Below, one piece after another: positions 18,332 to 27,090 of a DNA stretch of 55,672 nucleotides. Numbering within the stretch: position 1 is the first letter of the stretch; each line of letters begins with the position of its first letter. The stretch comes from Kiloniella laminariae DSM 19542 (GTDB lineage: Bacteria > Pseudomonadota > Alphaproteobacteria > Kiloniellales > Kiloniellaceae). The notes under the pieces are model-generated. The model was not told the DNA's origin and ran no database searches. It saw only the letters and a list, made by a program, of their open reading frames with translations. The stretch lies in assembly GCF_000374005.1 (NCBI RefSeq), contig NZ_KB893134.1:373092-428763 (forward strand), read 5' to 3'. The translations under genes were made by a program, and so were the position numbers.

Positions 18332-20731
18332 TTATTTTTCCTGGGGATGGCTGTACTGGTGAATCAGCTCAATGAGTCTTTTGAAATCGACAGGTTTCGA
18401 CAGGTAATCATCCATGCCAGCGGCAATATAGCTGTCGCGGTCACCCTGCATGGCGTTAGCGGTCACAGCGATGATCGGGACAGTTCCCTTTTCTCCCTCA
18501 AGGGACCGTATTTTTCTGGTAGCTTCTATGCCATCCATATCGGGCATCTGGATATCCATCAGGACAACATCAGGGGTTTGATGTTTTACGAATTGAAATG
18601 CTTCCTTGCCGTTGACAACAACGTCGATCCGGTGCCCCTTTTTGGATAGAAATTTAGTCAGAAGCATCTGGTTTATCTGATTATCTTCAGCAATGAGAAT
18701 GTGCAGGGAATCTGCGCTGATTTCTCCGGGTTGTAACGGAGGGGAAATCGGGGAGGGGGCATCGGTGATGGTTTCTTTGATCAAAACAGGCGTTGGTCTG
18801 GAGAGAATTTCTGCTTCTTCTGCGGGAGCTTGAGCAATTTCCAGTGGTATTTTAAACCAGAACAGACTGCCTTCTTCGGGTGAGCTTTCCAGGCCGACTT
18901 CTCCCCCCATCTGGTCACAGAGGTGTTTGACGATGGATAGTCCCAGACCGACCCCCCCGTGTTTGCGACTGGCGGAACCGTCGACCTGGGTGAAGCGTTC
19001 AAAAATTCTTCTCTGATCCTCGGGGGCAATACCGATGCCGCTGTCCTGAACACCGCAATAAACCAGTTGTGTTGTGCCTTCGAGGGGCAAAGCGGCAGAA
19101 ATGGTAACTGTAATCTGCCCCGCACTGGTAAACTTGATTGCATTTGCCAGCAGATTGAACAGCATTTGCTTCAATCTGGTCGGATCACCCTGTAGCCAGA
19201 GTGGCAGGGTCGGATCCAGCTCTTTCACAAGTTTCAATCTCTTTGCTGTGACGCGCGGGGATTTTGCCGTGATGATTGAATCGAGCAGTTCGGCAATATT
19301 GAAATCCTGATGCTGAAGTTCACTGGTGCCGGCTTCCAGCTTTGAAATATCGAGAATGTCATTGATAAGAACCAGAAGGTGATCTGCTGACTTGCTGATC
19401 GAGTTCAGGTATTCCTGCTGCTCCTGATCCAGATTGCTTTCCATCAGCAGGCTTGTCATTCCAACCACACCGTTCATCGGTGTTCTGATTTCATGGCTGA
19501 CTGTAGCGAGGAATTCAGATTTGCTCCGGTTTGCTTTTTCGGCTTCAAGTTTGGCTGTAAGGAGACGCTGTTCTGTTTTCTGGCGTTCCCTGATCTCGCC
19601 TTCTAGCTGTGCATTGGTTTCTCGGAGCCACCGCGTCCGGTCGCGAACCTTGTTTTCCAGTTCATTTTGGTGTTCTCGAATCTCTTCTTCCATTGCGTCA
19701 AAGCTCTGGAGGGCGAGTTGGAGTTCGTTGGATTGTGTATGTTTGCTGATGCCATCAGGGAGATCGCGACCATGCCCCAGGGTTGTGATCTTGTCGCGCA
19801 GGGTTGCCAAGGGTAATACCACTATCCGACGTAAGGTAATTACGACAAAAAAGAGTGTTATGGCAAAAAAGGCGGCAATCAGCTGCAAGGCGGAACTGAT
19901 GGCGAATTGCCCTTTTGCGAGGATATCCATCGGGTGGGGGTGAACCAGCCGCATCAGGGAAACGCTGGTAACGTCCCTGATATCAAAGAAAGAATAAAAA
20001 ACCTCTTCATCCGGGGAGCTATAGATAGCGACTGTTCCAGGATCAATCGTCTCGGTGAAAAGATCCCCCGGGATGGAATATTTTGAGGGTGGTGCTTCCA
20101 CATCTGTCGAGATTTTGTGGAAAATGACATTGAGATCTGCAGCAATTTTGTCGAGACGTTTTTGATCAAGAAAGCGCCCTATAATCGCTATTCCGTTTGG
20201 GGGGCCGTCACCGTTGCTTTTAAGAATCGGATAGGCTGCCAGCAACATAGGCCCCTGCCGGGTCTGAATGTAGCCGGAGATTGATTCATTTGTGATGACG
20301 TTTTCTGGCGAGAAATGCTGGATGGTTTGCGGAGAGCTGTAGTTTAGATCCAGGTCGCTGTACCCTTCAGCATCTATGTTCCGCCACCTTCCCCAGGCCA
20401 GTTCTCCGTCCATGTTGATGAAGCCAAGCAAATCGATGTCGGTAAAGACCAGGGTTTCATCCGGGGCACTGGAATTGATAAAGTTTACATCCCGGCTGTC
20501 CATGTAGTTATAGGTGTCATCCCAGATACCCCAGTCGCTGGAATAGACGACAAGATGGGCGAGCTCGTCATTGAGGGTATTCAGGATCTGATGGCCACTA
20601 TTCAGGGCATTGTCATGATCCAGACTTTTGAACTGGGGAATGATGACCTTATAGAGAATCCCTGCACTGAACAGGATCAGCGCGAGAAAAAGCACAGCCA
20701 ACAACGAGCCGATTTTACTCTGGATTGTCAT
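18332..20731 (-). CDS. CHASE4-domain hybrid sensor histidine kinase/response regulator
   Basis: The 799-residue inner-membrane kinase has TM1 at about 8-31, then an extracytoplasmic CHASE4 domain (about 45-260; signature SSDWGIWDDTYNYM) and TM2 at about 277-300. A HAMP-like linker and coiled coil follow, then HisKA with His413 (VSHEIRTPMNG), HATPase_c (NLLANAIKF, GVGLGLSIV), and a C-terminal receiver with Asp726 in LMDIQMPDMDG. No separate response regulator or Hpt gene adjoins. It lies 97 bases behind the SufU-like gene on the same strand; co-transcription with the cox accessory genes is possible but not shown. Confidence 0.92.
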   Translation of the reverse strand: MTIQSKIGSLLAVLFLALILFSAGILYKVIIPQFKSLDHDNALNSGHQILNTLNDELAHLVVYSSDWGIWDDTYNYMDSRDVNFINSSAPDETLVFTDIDLLGFINMDGELAWGRWRNIDAEGYSDLDLNYSSPQTIQHFSPENVITNESISGYIQTRQGPMLLAAYPILKSNGDGPPNGIAIIGRFLDQKRLDKIAADLNVIFHKISTDVEAPPSKYSIPGDLFTETIDPGTVAIYSSPDEEVFYSFFDIRDVTSVSLMRLVHPHPMDILAKGQFAISSALQLIAAFFAITLFFVVITLRRIVVLPLATLRDKITTLGHGRDLPDGISKHTQSNELQLALQSFDAMEEEIREHQNELENKVRDRTRWLRETNAQLEGEIRERQKTEQRLLTAKLEAEKANRSKSEFLATVSHEIRTPMNGVVGMTSLLMESNLDQEQQEYLNSISKSADHLLVLINDILDISKLEAGTSELQHQDFNIAELLDSIITAKSPRVTAKRLKLVKELDPTLPLWLQGDPTRLKQMLFNLLANAIKFTSAGQITVTISAALPLEGTTQLVYCGVQDSGIGIAPEDQRRIFERFTQVDGSASRKHGGVGLGLSIVKHLCDQMGGEVGLESSPEEGSLFWFKIPLEIAQAPAEEAEILSRPTPVLIKETITDAPSPISPPLQPGEISADSLHILIAEDNQINQMLLTKFLSKKGHRIDVVVNGKEAFQFVKHQTPDVVLMDIQMPDMDGIEATRKIRSLEGEKGTVPIIAVTANAMQGDRDSYIAAGMDDYLSKPVDFKRLIELIHQYSHPQEK

Positions 20732-20828
20732 TTTGCTGCCGCTTCCCTCTCCCGAACTTTGCGCGCAATAGTGCGTTGGTACTGCAAAATTTTCAATGCT
20801 TGTCGTTACAAGCTATACATCCTTTAGT

Positions 20829-21248
20829 TTAATTTTTCCTTTCAATTTTTTCTATTGCCTGAAAGGGAAGCAGAATACAGCTGTGTCGGTTTTTTATCGG
20901 AACAGCTGGCTGGAACAGGGAAAATGCTTCCCAGGGAGCAGGAAGCACAAGCGCAACCTGTTCTTTTAATTGCATTTTTAATTGCAGGTGCAGGTTTGTG
21001 ACGGCGTCGAGTTCTTCTCCTACAGCATAGCTGTGCAACAACTCAGCTGAAGCCTTGCAAAGGGCACAGGCGCGCGCTTTATAGCCGATTGCCGTAATCG
21101 TTCGCTGATTCAAAGTCAGGTCAATTGTGATCCGGTCACCACAAAGGGGGTTGTCGTGCAGGATTGAGACATCCGGGTTTGCAAGTGAGCTGTCGCCTGC
21201 GGATGCGAGTTTGAGGATGGCCTTGTTGTAAAGGGCGTCATCCTGCAT
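20829..21248 (-). CDS. SufU/IscU-like iron-sulfur cluster scaffold, last gene of the cox accessory operon
   Basis: The 139-residue protein fits the NifU_N/SufU family. Cys36 and Asp38 lie in NPLCGD, Cys61 in GYKARACALCKASA, and the third ligand Cys124 in RHSCILLPF, matching the three-cysteine set of SufU. An extra Cys64 stands where most family members have Ser. The ATG at 21248 has an AGGGGGA ribosome-binding site and overlaps the end of the upstream gene by 11 bases, so translation is coupled. It probably helps assemble the 2Fe-2S clusters of CoxS or a sulfur transfer step in cofactor maturation; this is inferred from position. It could instead be a regulator-like SufU without scaffold activity. 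Confidence 0.8.
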   Translation of the reverse strand: MQDDALYNKAILKLASAGDSSLANPDVSILHDNPLCGDRITIDLTLNQRTITAIGYKARACALCKASAELLHSYAVGEELDAVTNLHLQLKMQLKEQVALVLPAPWEAFSLFQPAVPIKNRHSCILLPFQAIEKIERKN

Positions 21249-22935
21249 CACTGAATCCCCCTGCTGGTTTTGCCATGAGTTTCTCCGCAGATTTTTCTGG
21301 AAATTTTTCTGGAAATTTCCCCTGTAAATTTTTGAGAGCCTCGGGGGTATCGATATCTGTAAGTATGGCATCAGTGTTCATGGGAACTTCCTGGATATCG
21401 CCAGTATAGTTTCCAAGGAGGTGACGGGCACCATTGTCCCCTTTTATTGTCATCATTTCCGGGATGAACTGACGCGACCAGAGAACCGGATTGCCCCGTT
21501 TGCCGATAAAGGTCGGGATGCAGATGGCAGCATTGTTTTCCGGATCGAAGGCATTGATCAACTGGTTGATCTGATTTTTGTCGATCAGGGGCATGTCCCC
21601 GAGGCAGACCAAGATAGCATCACTATCGGCGGGGACAGCCTTAAGGCCTGAGATCAGGGAGGTACTGAGACCCTCGGCAAAGCTGGGGTTATGGACAAAA
21701 TCCAGCCTGTCGTCAGTCAGTTCGGCTCTGATTTTTTCGGCTTCATGCCCCGTGACGACAACGATGTTATCTACTGTACTTTGTTCCAGATTATCGACGA
21801 CCCACTGAATCATGGGTTTTCCTCGCCATGGTTGCAGAAGCTTGTTGAGTTCTCCCATGCGGCGGGATTGCCCGCCAGCAAGGAGTAACGCCGTAATCTT
21901 GTATGCAGGAAGAAGTGCTGTTTCAGACAAGGCGGCGTTTCTGGAGGTTCCTTCGCGGGGTTGGGGTCTGGTGACAATTTCAGACAGGAGACCGCCACAG
22001 CCTAGGGAGGTTAAGTCTTTTGCCGTGACCTTTATATCAGCAAGACAGCGCTGCAGTATCCAGTCAAAGCCATTGAGTTTGGGCGAGCGGGCACAGCCGG
22101 GGAGACCGATCACAGGGACGCTACTGTGTTCTCCGAGTAAAAGCAGATTTCCGGGGTCAACTGGCATGCCAAAGTGCAGGATCCGGCCACCTGCTTTTTC
22201 CAGGCCGGCGGGCAGGCTGTCGCGCCGGTCGGTGATGGCCGAGGCCCCAAAAACAAGGATGAGATCGTGATCGTTGCTCCTGAGTTCCTGAATAGCTGCG
22301 GCAATAGCATCAGAACTGTGTTCTGTAACAAGGCAGGTGTGGAGATCGTTGTTGCAACTCTGCAGTCGTCGGGCAACGATTTGACGGGTTTTATCAAGCA
22401 GACTGTCCTTGATCTGGGGGAGACTGGTGAGAATAAGACCCACACGTTTTTTGCGGAAGGGAGCGACAGACAGCCTGGCTGCCCGTCCCGCCAGCTCAAC
22501 GGATCTTGCCGGAGCGGCAAGCGGAATGATCTTGGCGGTAGCGACCATCTGACCAGGATAGACCACGGCATAGGCGGGCAGTGTTGCCATGGTGATGGCT
22601 TCATCAATTCCATTAAGCTGGTTAATCTCCTCAGGAGAAACCAGAAACAGACCGTGTGCGGTACTGTAGAGATTACAGCGCCCGGTAAAGGCTTCTTTCA
22701 GGGTAATGTTTTCCGCGGTGACGGCCTCGGCCAGTTGAGCGGCAGCAATATCCTCGTGAAGATCCCCTGCTTCCAGTCGCAGGGTTGTCACTTTGTGTTG
22801 GCCTGCCCGGACAAGATTTTGCAGGTCGGTTTCTGTCAATCTGTAGCCTTTGCCCAGCCGTCCTTCCGCGATCTTGATCGAATGAGCCAGATAGGTTCCT
22901 GCGGCATCCAGAGTTTCGATTTCGGCAAAAATCAT
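21238..22935 (-). CDS. Molybdopterin-binding (MoeA-like) / MocA-MobA nucleotidyltransferase fusion
   Basis: The 565-residue fusion has an N-terminal MoeA/MogA-type molybdopterin-binding region (about 1-330; VGLILTS, LILVFGASAITDRRDSLP, VIGLPGCARSPK). The C-terminal half is a nucleotidyltransferase (about 347-540) with LLAGGQSRRMG at 351-361, NKLLQPW and CLGDMPLI. The NKLL context resembles MocA (CTP:molybdopterin cytidylyltransferase), which makes the MCD cofactor used by CO-dehydrogenase-type enzymes; that specificity is inferred. The tail carries a short KFPEKFPEK repeat from a 12-base duplication at 21291-21314. It overlaps xdhC upstream by ATGA and the SufU-like gene downstream. Confidence 0.88.
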   Translation of the reverse strand: MIFAEIETLDAAGTYLAHSIKIAEGRLGKGYRLTETDLQNLVRAGQHKVTTLRLEAGDLHEDIAAAQLAEAVTAENITLKEAFTGRCNLYSTAHGLFLVSPEEINQLNGIDEAITMATLPAYAVVYPGQMVATAKIIPLAAPARSVELAGRAARLSVAPFRKKRVGLILTSLPQIKDSLLDKTRQIVARRLQSCNNDLHTCLVTEHSSDAIAAAIQELRSNDHDLILVFGASAITDRRDSLPAGLEKAGGRILHFGMPVDPGNLLLLGEHSSVPVIGLPGCARSPKLNGFDWILQRCLADIKVTAKDLTSLGCGGLLSEIVTRPQPREGTSRNAALSETALLPAYKITALLLAGGQSRRMGELNKLLQPWRGKPMIQWVVDNLEQSTVDNIVVVTGHEAEKIRAELTDDRLDFVHNPSFAEGLSTSLISGLKAVPADSDAILVCLGDMPLIDKNQINQLINAFDPENNAAICIPTFIGKRGNPVLWSRQFIPEMMTIKGDNGARHLLGNYTGDIQEVPMNTDAILTDIDTPEALKNLQGKFPEKFPEKSAEKLMAKPAGGFSDAG

Positions 22936-23633
22936 TTTTTGTCCCCCTGGTTGTCTCCCTGGTTGTCTCCCTGGCGAAGTGCGGCTGTTATGGCACCGAG
23001 AATGGAGAGGGCAATTTCGGCGGGGCTTTTCGCACCGATATCCAGACCAACCGGCCCGTCTATGCGATCCAGCCGGGGAAGGTGTTTCAAGCGCTCCAGC
23101 CGTTTGGCATGTGTACGCTTGCTGCCCAGGGCACCAATATAGAAAGCGGGTGAGGGCAGGGCTATTTCCAGAGCAGGATCGTCCAGTTTGGGATCATGGG
23201 TCAGAATGACGACAGCAGTCCGGTGGTCGGGTTTTAATTCTGCAAGGGCTTCATCTGGCCAGTCATTGAGGATGGAACAGTCCGGAAACCGCTCTGCATT
23301 ACCAAAGGCACGACGCGGGTCGATGACGGTAACGTCATAACCTGCCATCCGGGCCATGGGAACGAGAAACTGGGAAATATGGACAGCACCAACAATAACC
23401 AGCCGTAAGGGCGGGTTATAAACCTGGACAAAGGTTTGTTTGCCAGCTGTTTCATAAATAAAGGAACGGTCATCCCGGACGGCAGCAAGGATTTGTTCAA
23501 GCAGGGGGTGTTCTGCTTGGGGGGAAAGGGGAAAAAGCGTGTCTTGCTGACCTGTTTCCATGTCGGTGAGCAGAACGATTGTCTGTTTTTCCTGTTGTGA
23601 GCGGACCAGTTGATCGAGCGTGGATCTTTTCAT
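22932..23633 (-). CDS. XdhC family protein, C-terminal (Rossmann) half
   Basis: XdhC proteins bind Moco, protect it and insert it into xanthine-dehydrogenase-family enzymes, including sulfuration control. This 233-residue product holds the Rossmann part (LVIVGAVHISQFLVPMA, VTVIDPRRAF), then LTHDPKLDDPAL, YIGALGSKRTHAKRL and GLDIGAKSPAEIALSI. The first half of a classical XdhC is a separate gene just upstream, with the two overlapping as ATGA. It corresponds to one of the CoxF/CoxI proteins of known cox clusters. The C-terminus ends in QGDNQGDNQGDKK, from a 12-base tandem repeat at 22945-22974. Confidence 0.88.
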   Translation of the reverse strand: MKRSTLDQLVRSQQEKQTIVLLTDMETGQQDTLFPLSPQAEHPLLEQILAAVRDDRSFIYETAGKQTFVQVYNPPLRLVIVGAVHISQFLVPMARMAGYDVTVIDPRRAFGNAERFPDCSILNDWPDEALAELKPDHRTAVVILTHDPKLDDPALEIALPSPAFYIGALGSKRTHAKRLERLKHLPRLDRIDGPVGLDIGAKSPAEIALSILGAITAALRQGDNQGDNQGDKK

Positions 23634-23989
23634 GAATGTTCCAGCCGTTCGACATAGATCCGGATCGTGCCGCCACAGGCCAGTCCGACATCCCATGCCT
23701 GTTCATCGCCAACCCCGAATTCAAGAATACGCGCCTTGCCATCAATCATGATTTCCTGAGCTTCCTGGATCACAGCGCCTTCAATGCAACCTCCGCTGAC
23801 GGACCCCAACATGGTCATTCGATCATCAATGATCATTATGCTGCCGGGCGGGCGGGGTGATGACCCCCATGTCTGAACCACAGTTGCCAGCGCAACCTTC
23901 CGACCCTGATCCTGCCAGAGGGCAGCAGTCAGGAGCAGATCCGGGATCGGGGTGTTTGACATTGGAGCAGGGGTTTTAGTTGAGGCCAT
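23630..23989 (-). CDS. XdhC/CoxI family protein, N-terminal half only
   Basis: The 119-residue protein matches the XdhC_CoxI domain: VALATVVQTWGSSPRPPGS, then GSVSGGCIEGAV with a conserved Cys and GLACGGTIRIYVE with another. Both cysteines are in the part of XdhC thought to contact the molybdenum cofactor. I choose ATG 23989 because of the GGGAG site 5-6 bases upstream. This makes it overlap the coxE end by 14 bases and the next xdhC gene by ATGA. The split into two stand-alone halves is common in cox clusters. Confidence 0.85.
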   Translation of the reverse strand: MASTKTPAPMSNTPIPDLLLTAALWQDQGRKVALATVVQTWGSSPRPPGSIMIIDDRMTMLGSVSGGCIEGAVIQEAQEIMIDGKARILEFGVGDEQAWDVGLACGGTIRIYVERLEHS

Positions 23990-25277
23990 TATCTCTCCCG
24001 GGTTTGTGTTCCATAGATATTTCAGAGGAGGTGTTCCGTCTGAATTCTGGGAAAGTGTTTCTGTATTTAGGGCTGTTTTGCAAGCTAGCAACCAGGCTTT
24101 CCAGGCTGTTGATATTGTGTGCAGACCGGAATTGGTCCACATGGGGCAGCATCAGAGCAATGCCTTTGGCCCGGGGTTCAAAACCATCGAACCGGAGCAG
24201 GGGGTTAAGCCAGATCAGCTTGCGGCAGGAGCGGTGCAGACGATCCATCTCGGCGGCAAGATCCTGATCGCTGTCCCGCTCCAGTCCGTCGGTTATCAGG
24301 AGAACATTGGCTCCCTGTCCAAGCACTCTTCGGGACCAGTTCTTGTTGAAATCATGAAGCGTTGCCGCAATCTTTGTTCCTCCAGACCAGTCATCTACCT
24401 GTTTGCCCACGGCTTCGAGAGCCTCGTCAATATCCCTGTGGCGCATCTGTCGGGTGATGTTGTGCAGGCGCGTGCCAAAAACGAAACTGTGGATGCGGTC
24501 CCGGGCGGAGCTGAGGCCATGGATGAAATGGAGTAACATCCGGCTGTAATGGCTCATGGAGCCTGAGATGTCGCAGAGAACCACCAGAGGAGATTTTTCC
24601 AGGCGACGTTTTTTTCGCCGGAGAATAATACTATCCCCGCCCAGTCGCAGGCTCGCCTGCAGACTGCGGCGCCCATCAATTATCCGGCCTGTCGCGCTTG
24701 AGGTAAAACGTCTGGTCTGGAGGTTTTCCGAGGGCAGCTTCAGCTTTTTCATCAGGCGCAAGGCTCGTTGCTGTTCTGCGCGGGTCATCTGTTCAAAGTC
24801 GCGGTGCCTCAGAACCTCTTCGTCAGAGACCGTCATTCTGGCATCAAACTCGACTTCAGGTTCGTCGTCTTCCTTATCACGGAGTGGCTGGGGGGGCTGT
24901 TCCGGGGCAAAGGCTTCACTGACCCGACGGAGGGCACGATCTTTTTCATCCCGGGGGGCGTTTTCGAGAAAGGTTGTGGGCAAAAGCATCTGCATGGCCC
25001 GTTCCAGCAGTTCGGGATTGCGCCAGAAAATATGAAAACACTGGTCAAAGATCTCCTGCTGATCGTGGCTGGTGATAAAAAGGCAGCGCAAGGTCGCATA
25101 GAAATCATCTCGCCGCGCCAGCCCGCCAGTCTTGATTGCCTCAATTGCTTCATGGACCCGTGACGGAGGGACAGGCAAACCCGCTTTTCTGAGGGTGCGG
25201 GCAAAATGCAGCAAATTTTCTGCGAGGTAACCTGCTTTGTTGTTTCGAGAGGAGAGGGGGGCCGCGGGTGGTTTCAT
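23976..25277 (-). CDS. coxE: CoxE-like von Willebrand factor A domain protein
   Basis: The 433-residue protein has an N-terminal helical region, an acidic linker, and a C-terminal VWA domain. Its MIDAS motif is D236-I-S238-G-S240 in VVLCDISGSMSHYSRM, with WSGGTKIAATL and LLITDGLERD completing it. CoxE works with the MoxR-type ATPase CoxD to put the active site of CO dehydrogenase together, including sulfur and copper insertion in the form I enzyme. It starts three bases after the coxD stop. Confidence 0.9.
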   Translation of the reverse strand: MKPPAAPLSSRNNKAGYLAENLLHFARTLRKAGLPVPPSRVHEAIEAIKTGGLARRDDFYATLRCLFITSHDQQEIFDQCFHIFWRNPELLERAMQMLLPTTFLENAPRDEKDRALRRVSEAFAPEQPPQPLRDKEDDEPEVEFDARMTVSDEEVLRHRDFEQMTRAEQQRALRLMKKLKLPSENLQTRRFTSSATGRIIDGRRSLQASLRLGGDSIILRRKKRRLEKSPLVVLCDISGSMSHYSRMLLHFIHGLSSARDRIHSFVFGTRLHNITRQMRHRDIDEALEAVGKQVDDWSGGTKIAATLHDFNKNWSRRVLGQGANVLLITDGLERDSDQDLAAEMDRLHRSCRKLIWLNPLLRFDGFEPRAKGIALMLPHVDQFRSAHNINSLESLVASLQNSPKYRNTFPEFRRNTSSEISMEHKPGRDNGLN

Positions 25278-25280
25278 GGG

Positions 25281-26228
25281 TCAGGAGCCTGTCTGGGCCA
25301 GTGTCCGGGCCAACTCACTTTCGACCCGTTGCAGAATGCTTGCGGCTTCACTGCCCTGTATCCGGGCGATGTCATCCTGATATTTGAGCAAAACGCCCAG
25401 AGTGTCCGTAACAGTTTCGGGCGCGAGAGAAACACAGTCCAGCTGGGTTAGTGCCTGGGTCCAGTCAATGGTTTCGGCGATGCCGGGTTGTTTGAAAATA
25501 TCGGGATTTCTGCGAAGCTCCTGGATAAAAAGAACCACCTGCTGGCTAAGCTTTTCGGCAGCATCCGGGGCCTTGATTTTGAGAATGGCCAGTTCCCGGG
25601 CGGCATCGGGATAATCGACCCAGTGGTAGAGACAGCGACGTTTCAGGGCGTCGTGAATCTCCCGGGTCCGGTTTGAGGTAATGATGACGACAGGGGGCTC
25701 ACTGGCCTTGATTGTGCCGAGTTCGGGAATGGAAATCTGATAATCGGACAGGATTTCCAGCAGATAGGCTTCAAAGGCTTCATCGGCGCGGTCAAGTTCA
25801 TCAATGAGTAGAATAGGGCTTTTCCCTTCCTTGCCTTCGAGGGCTTCAAGCAAGGGACGTTTGATCAGAAACTCGGGTCTGAAAATGTCCCGGGTCAGAG
25901 CTTCCCGGTCGGTTTCGCCACTTGCTTCGGCAATGCGGATCTCGACCATCTGGCGCGGGTAGTTCCATTCGTAGACGGCAGAGCTGATGTCGAGGCCTTC
26001 ATAACATTGCAGGCGAATCAGAGGGCGATCCAGTGTCGCTGAAAGGACCTTGGCAATTTCGGTTTTCCCGACACCGGCTTCCCCTTCAAGAAACAGGGGT
26101 CGTTGCATTTTCAGGGCAAGGAACAAGACAGTGGCCAGGGATCTGTCGGCGACATAGCGGCCTTCCTGTAGCTTCTGGAGGGTGGCGTCAACGGATAACG
26201 GAAGCTGGCTCCGCGAGAGATCTGGCAT
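25281..26228 (-). CDS. coxD: CoxD-like MoxR AAA+ ATPase
   Basis: The 315-residue AAA+ chaperone has Walker A GEAGVGKT (49-56), Walker B LLIDELDRADEAFEAYLLE (from 140), sensor 1 region VIITSNRTREIHDALKRR, and a C-terminal lid. CoxD partners CoxE in maturing the molybdenum active site of cox-type enzymes. ATG 26228 with GGAG six bases upstream is preferred to the open frame up to 26249. It is the first gene after the terminator that follows coxM, so the accessory genes rely on read-through or an internal promoter. Confidence 0.92.
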   Translation of the reverse strand: MPDLSRSQLPLSVDATLQKLQEGRYVADRSLATVLFLALKMQRPLFLEGEAGVGKTEIAKVLSATLDRPLIRLQCYEGLDISSAVYEWNYPRQMVEIRIAEASGETDREALTRDIFRPEFLIKRPLLEALEGKEGKSPILLIDELDRADEAFEAYLLEILSDYQISIPELGTIKASEPPVVIITSNRTREIHDALKRRCLYHWVDYPDAARELAILKIKAPDAAEKLSQQVVLFIQELRRNPDIFKQPGIAETIDWTQALTQLDCVSLAPETVTDTLGVLLKYQDDIARIQGSEAASILQRVESELARTLAQTGS

Positions 26229-26245
26229 GGGGTACTCCGGCCTGA

Positions 26246-26287
26246 ACAAAAAAGAAAACCGCTTCCTGCGTGATCACAGGAAGCGGT
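26246..26287 (-). terminator. Rho-independent terminator between coxM and coxD
   Basis: A perfect 11-base stem (ACCGCTTCCTG with its complement) around an 8-base loop begins 10 bases past the coxM stop. On the minus strand it is followed by TTTTCTTTTTT. It separates structural genes (coxGSLM) from maturation genes. Confidence 0.88.
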
Positions 26288-26296
26288 ACAGGCTAT

Positions 26297-27076
26297 CTAG
26301 CCGCCGATCTGGGCAACGGCACGTTTGGTCAGAACTTTTATCAGGTTGGCTCTGTAGTCAGCCGAAGCATGGATGTCGCTGTTTAGACCTGCCGCTGATA
26401 CTGAGACTCCCTCAATCGCCTGGGCAGAGAAGTTATTGTTCAGGGCCGTTTCAAGACCCTTATGGCGAAAAACGCAGGGGCCTGCCCCGGTTACTGCCAC
26501 GCGGACACCGCTGCCGGTTTTTGCAACAAAGACGCCGACGATGGCATAGCGGGACGCCGGGTTGTCGAACTTGACATAGGCAGCTGCCTGAGGTCGGGGG
26601 AAGGTTACATTGATAATGATCTCGTTTTCTTCCAGAGCGGTTTCAAAGAGATCGACAAAAAAATCATCCGCATTGATAACCCGTTTGTTTGTGGTGACCT
26701 GGGCATTCAGCCCGAGCAAGGCCGCCGGGTAATCTGCGGCAGGATCATTGTTGGCGACGGAGCCGCCAATGGTGCCCCGATTGCGCACCTGCGGATCGCC
26801 AATCCCTGCGGCCAGACAAGCAAGGGCAGGAATATCGGCTTTGCTGGCAACCTCGGCATGGGTGGTCATGGCCCCGATGGCAAGCTTGTCATCATCAGGA
26901 CAAACGCCTCTGAGACTGTCGATTGCCCCGAGGTCAACCAGTGCTTCCGGCTGTGCCAGACGCTGTTTCATCGTGGGGAGCAGGGTCTGCCCTCCGGCGA
27001 GTAGCTTGCAGTCCTCTTTGAGGAGGGCAACGGCTTCGTCCAGAGTTTCTGGACGCTGGTAGTCAAATTGATACAT
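26297..27076 (-). CDS. coxM: CoxM-like FAD subunit of a xanthine dehydrogenase-family enzyme
   Basis: The 259-residue medium subunit passes electrons from the 2Fe-2S subunit to an acceptor through FAD. The FAD-binding motifs are both present: AGGQT at 27-31 and TIGGS at 102-106 (within GDPQVRNRGTIGGSVANNDP). The C-terminal CO_deh_flav_C domain is short but complete. It follows coxL by 14 bases and ends at the terminator. Its place after S and L is the order typical of form II clusters. Confidence 0.92.
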   Translation of the reverse strand: MYQFDYQRPETLDEAVALLKEDCKLLAGGQTLLPTMKQRLAQPEALVDLGAIDSLRGVCPDDDKLAIGAMTTHAEVASKADIPALACLAAGIGDPQVRNRGTIGGSVANNDPAADYPAALLGLNAQVTTNKRVINADDFFVDLFETALEENEIIINVTFPRPQAAAYVKFDNPASRYAIVGVFVAKTGSGVRVAVTGAGPCVFRHKGLETALNNNFSAQAIEGVSVSAAGLNSDIHASADYRANLIKVLTKRAVAQIGG

Positions 27077-27090
27077 GTGCTGTTCCTCCC

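Noticed and set aside
22174-23142. 322-codon plus-strand open frame opposite the molybdopterin fusion and xdhC
   Set aside because: It mirrors the codon register of two convincing genes and has no recognisable domain.
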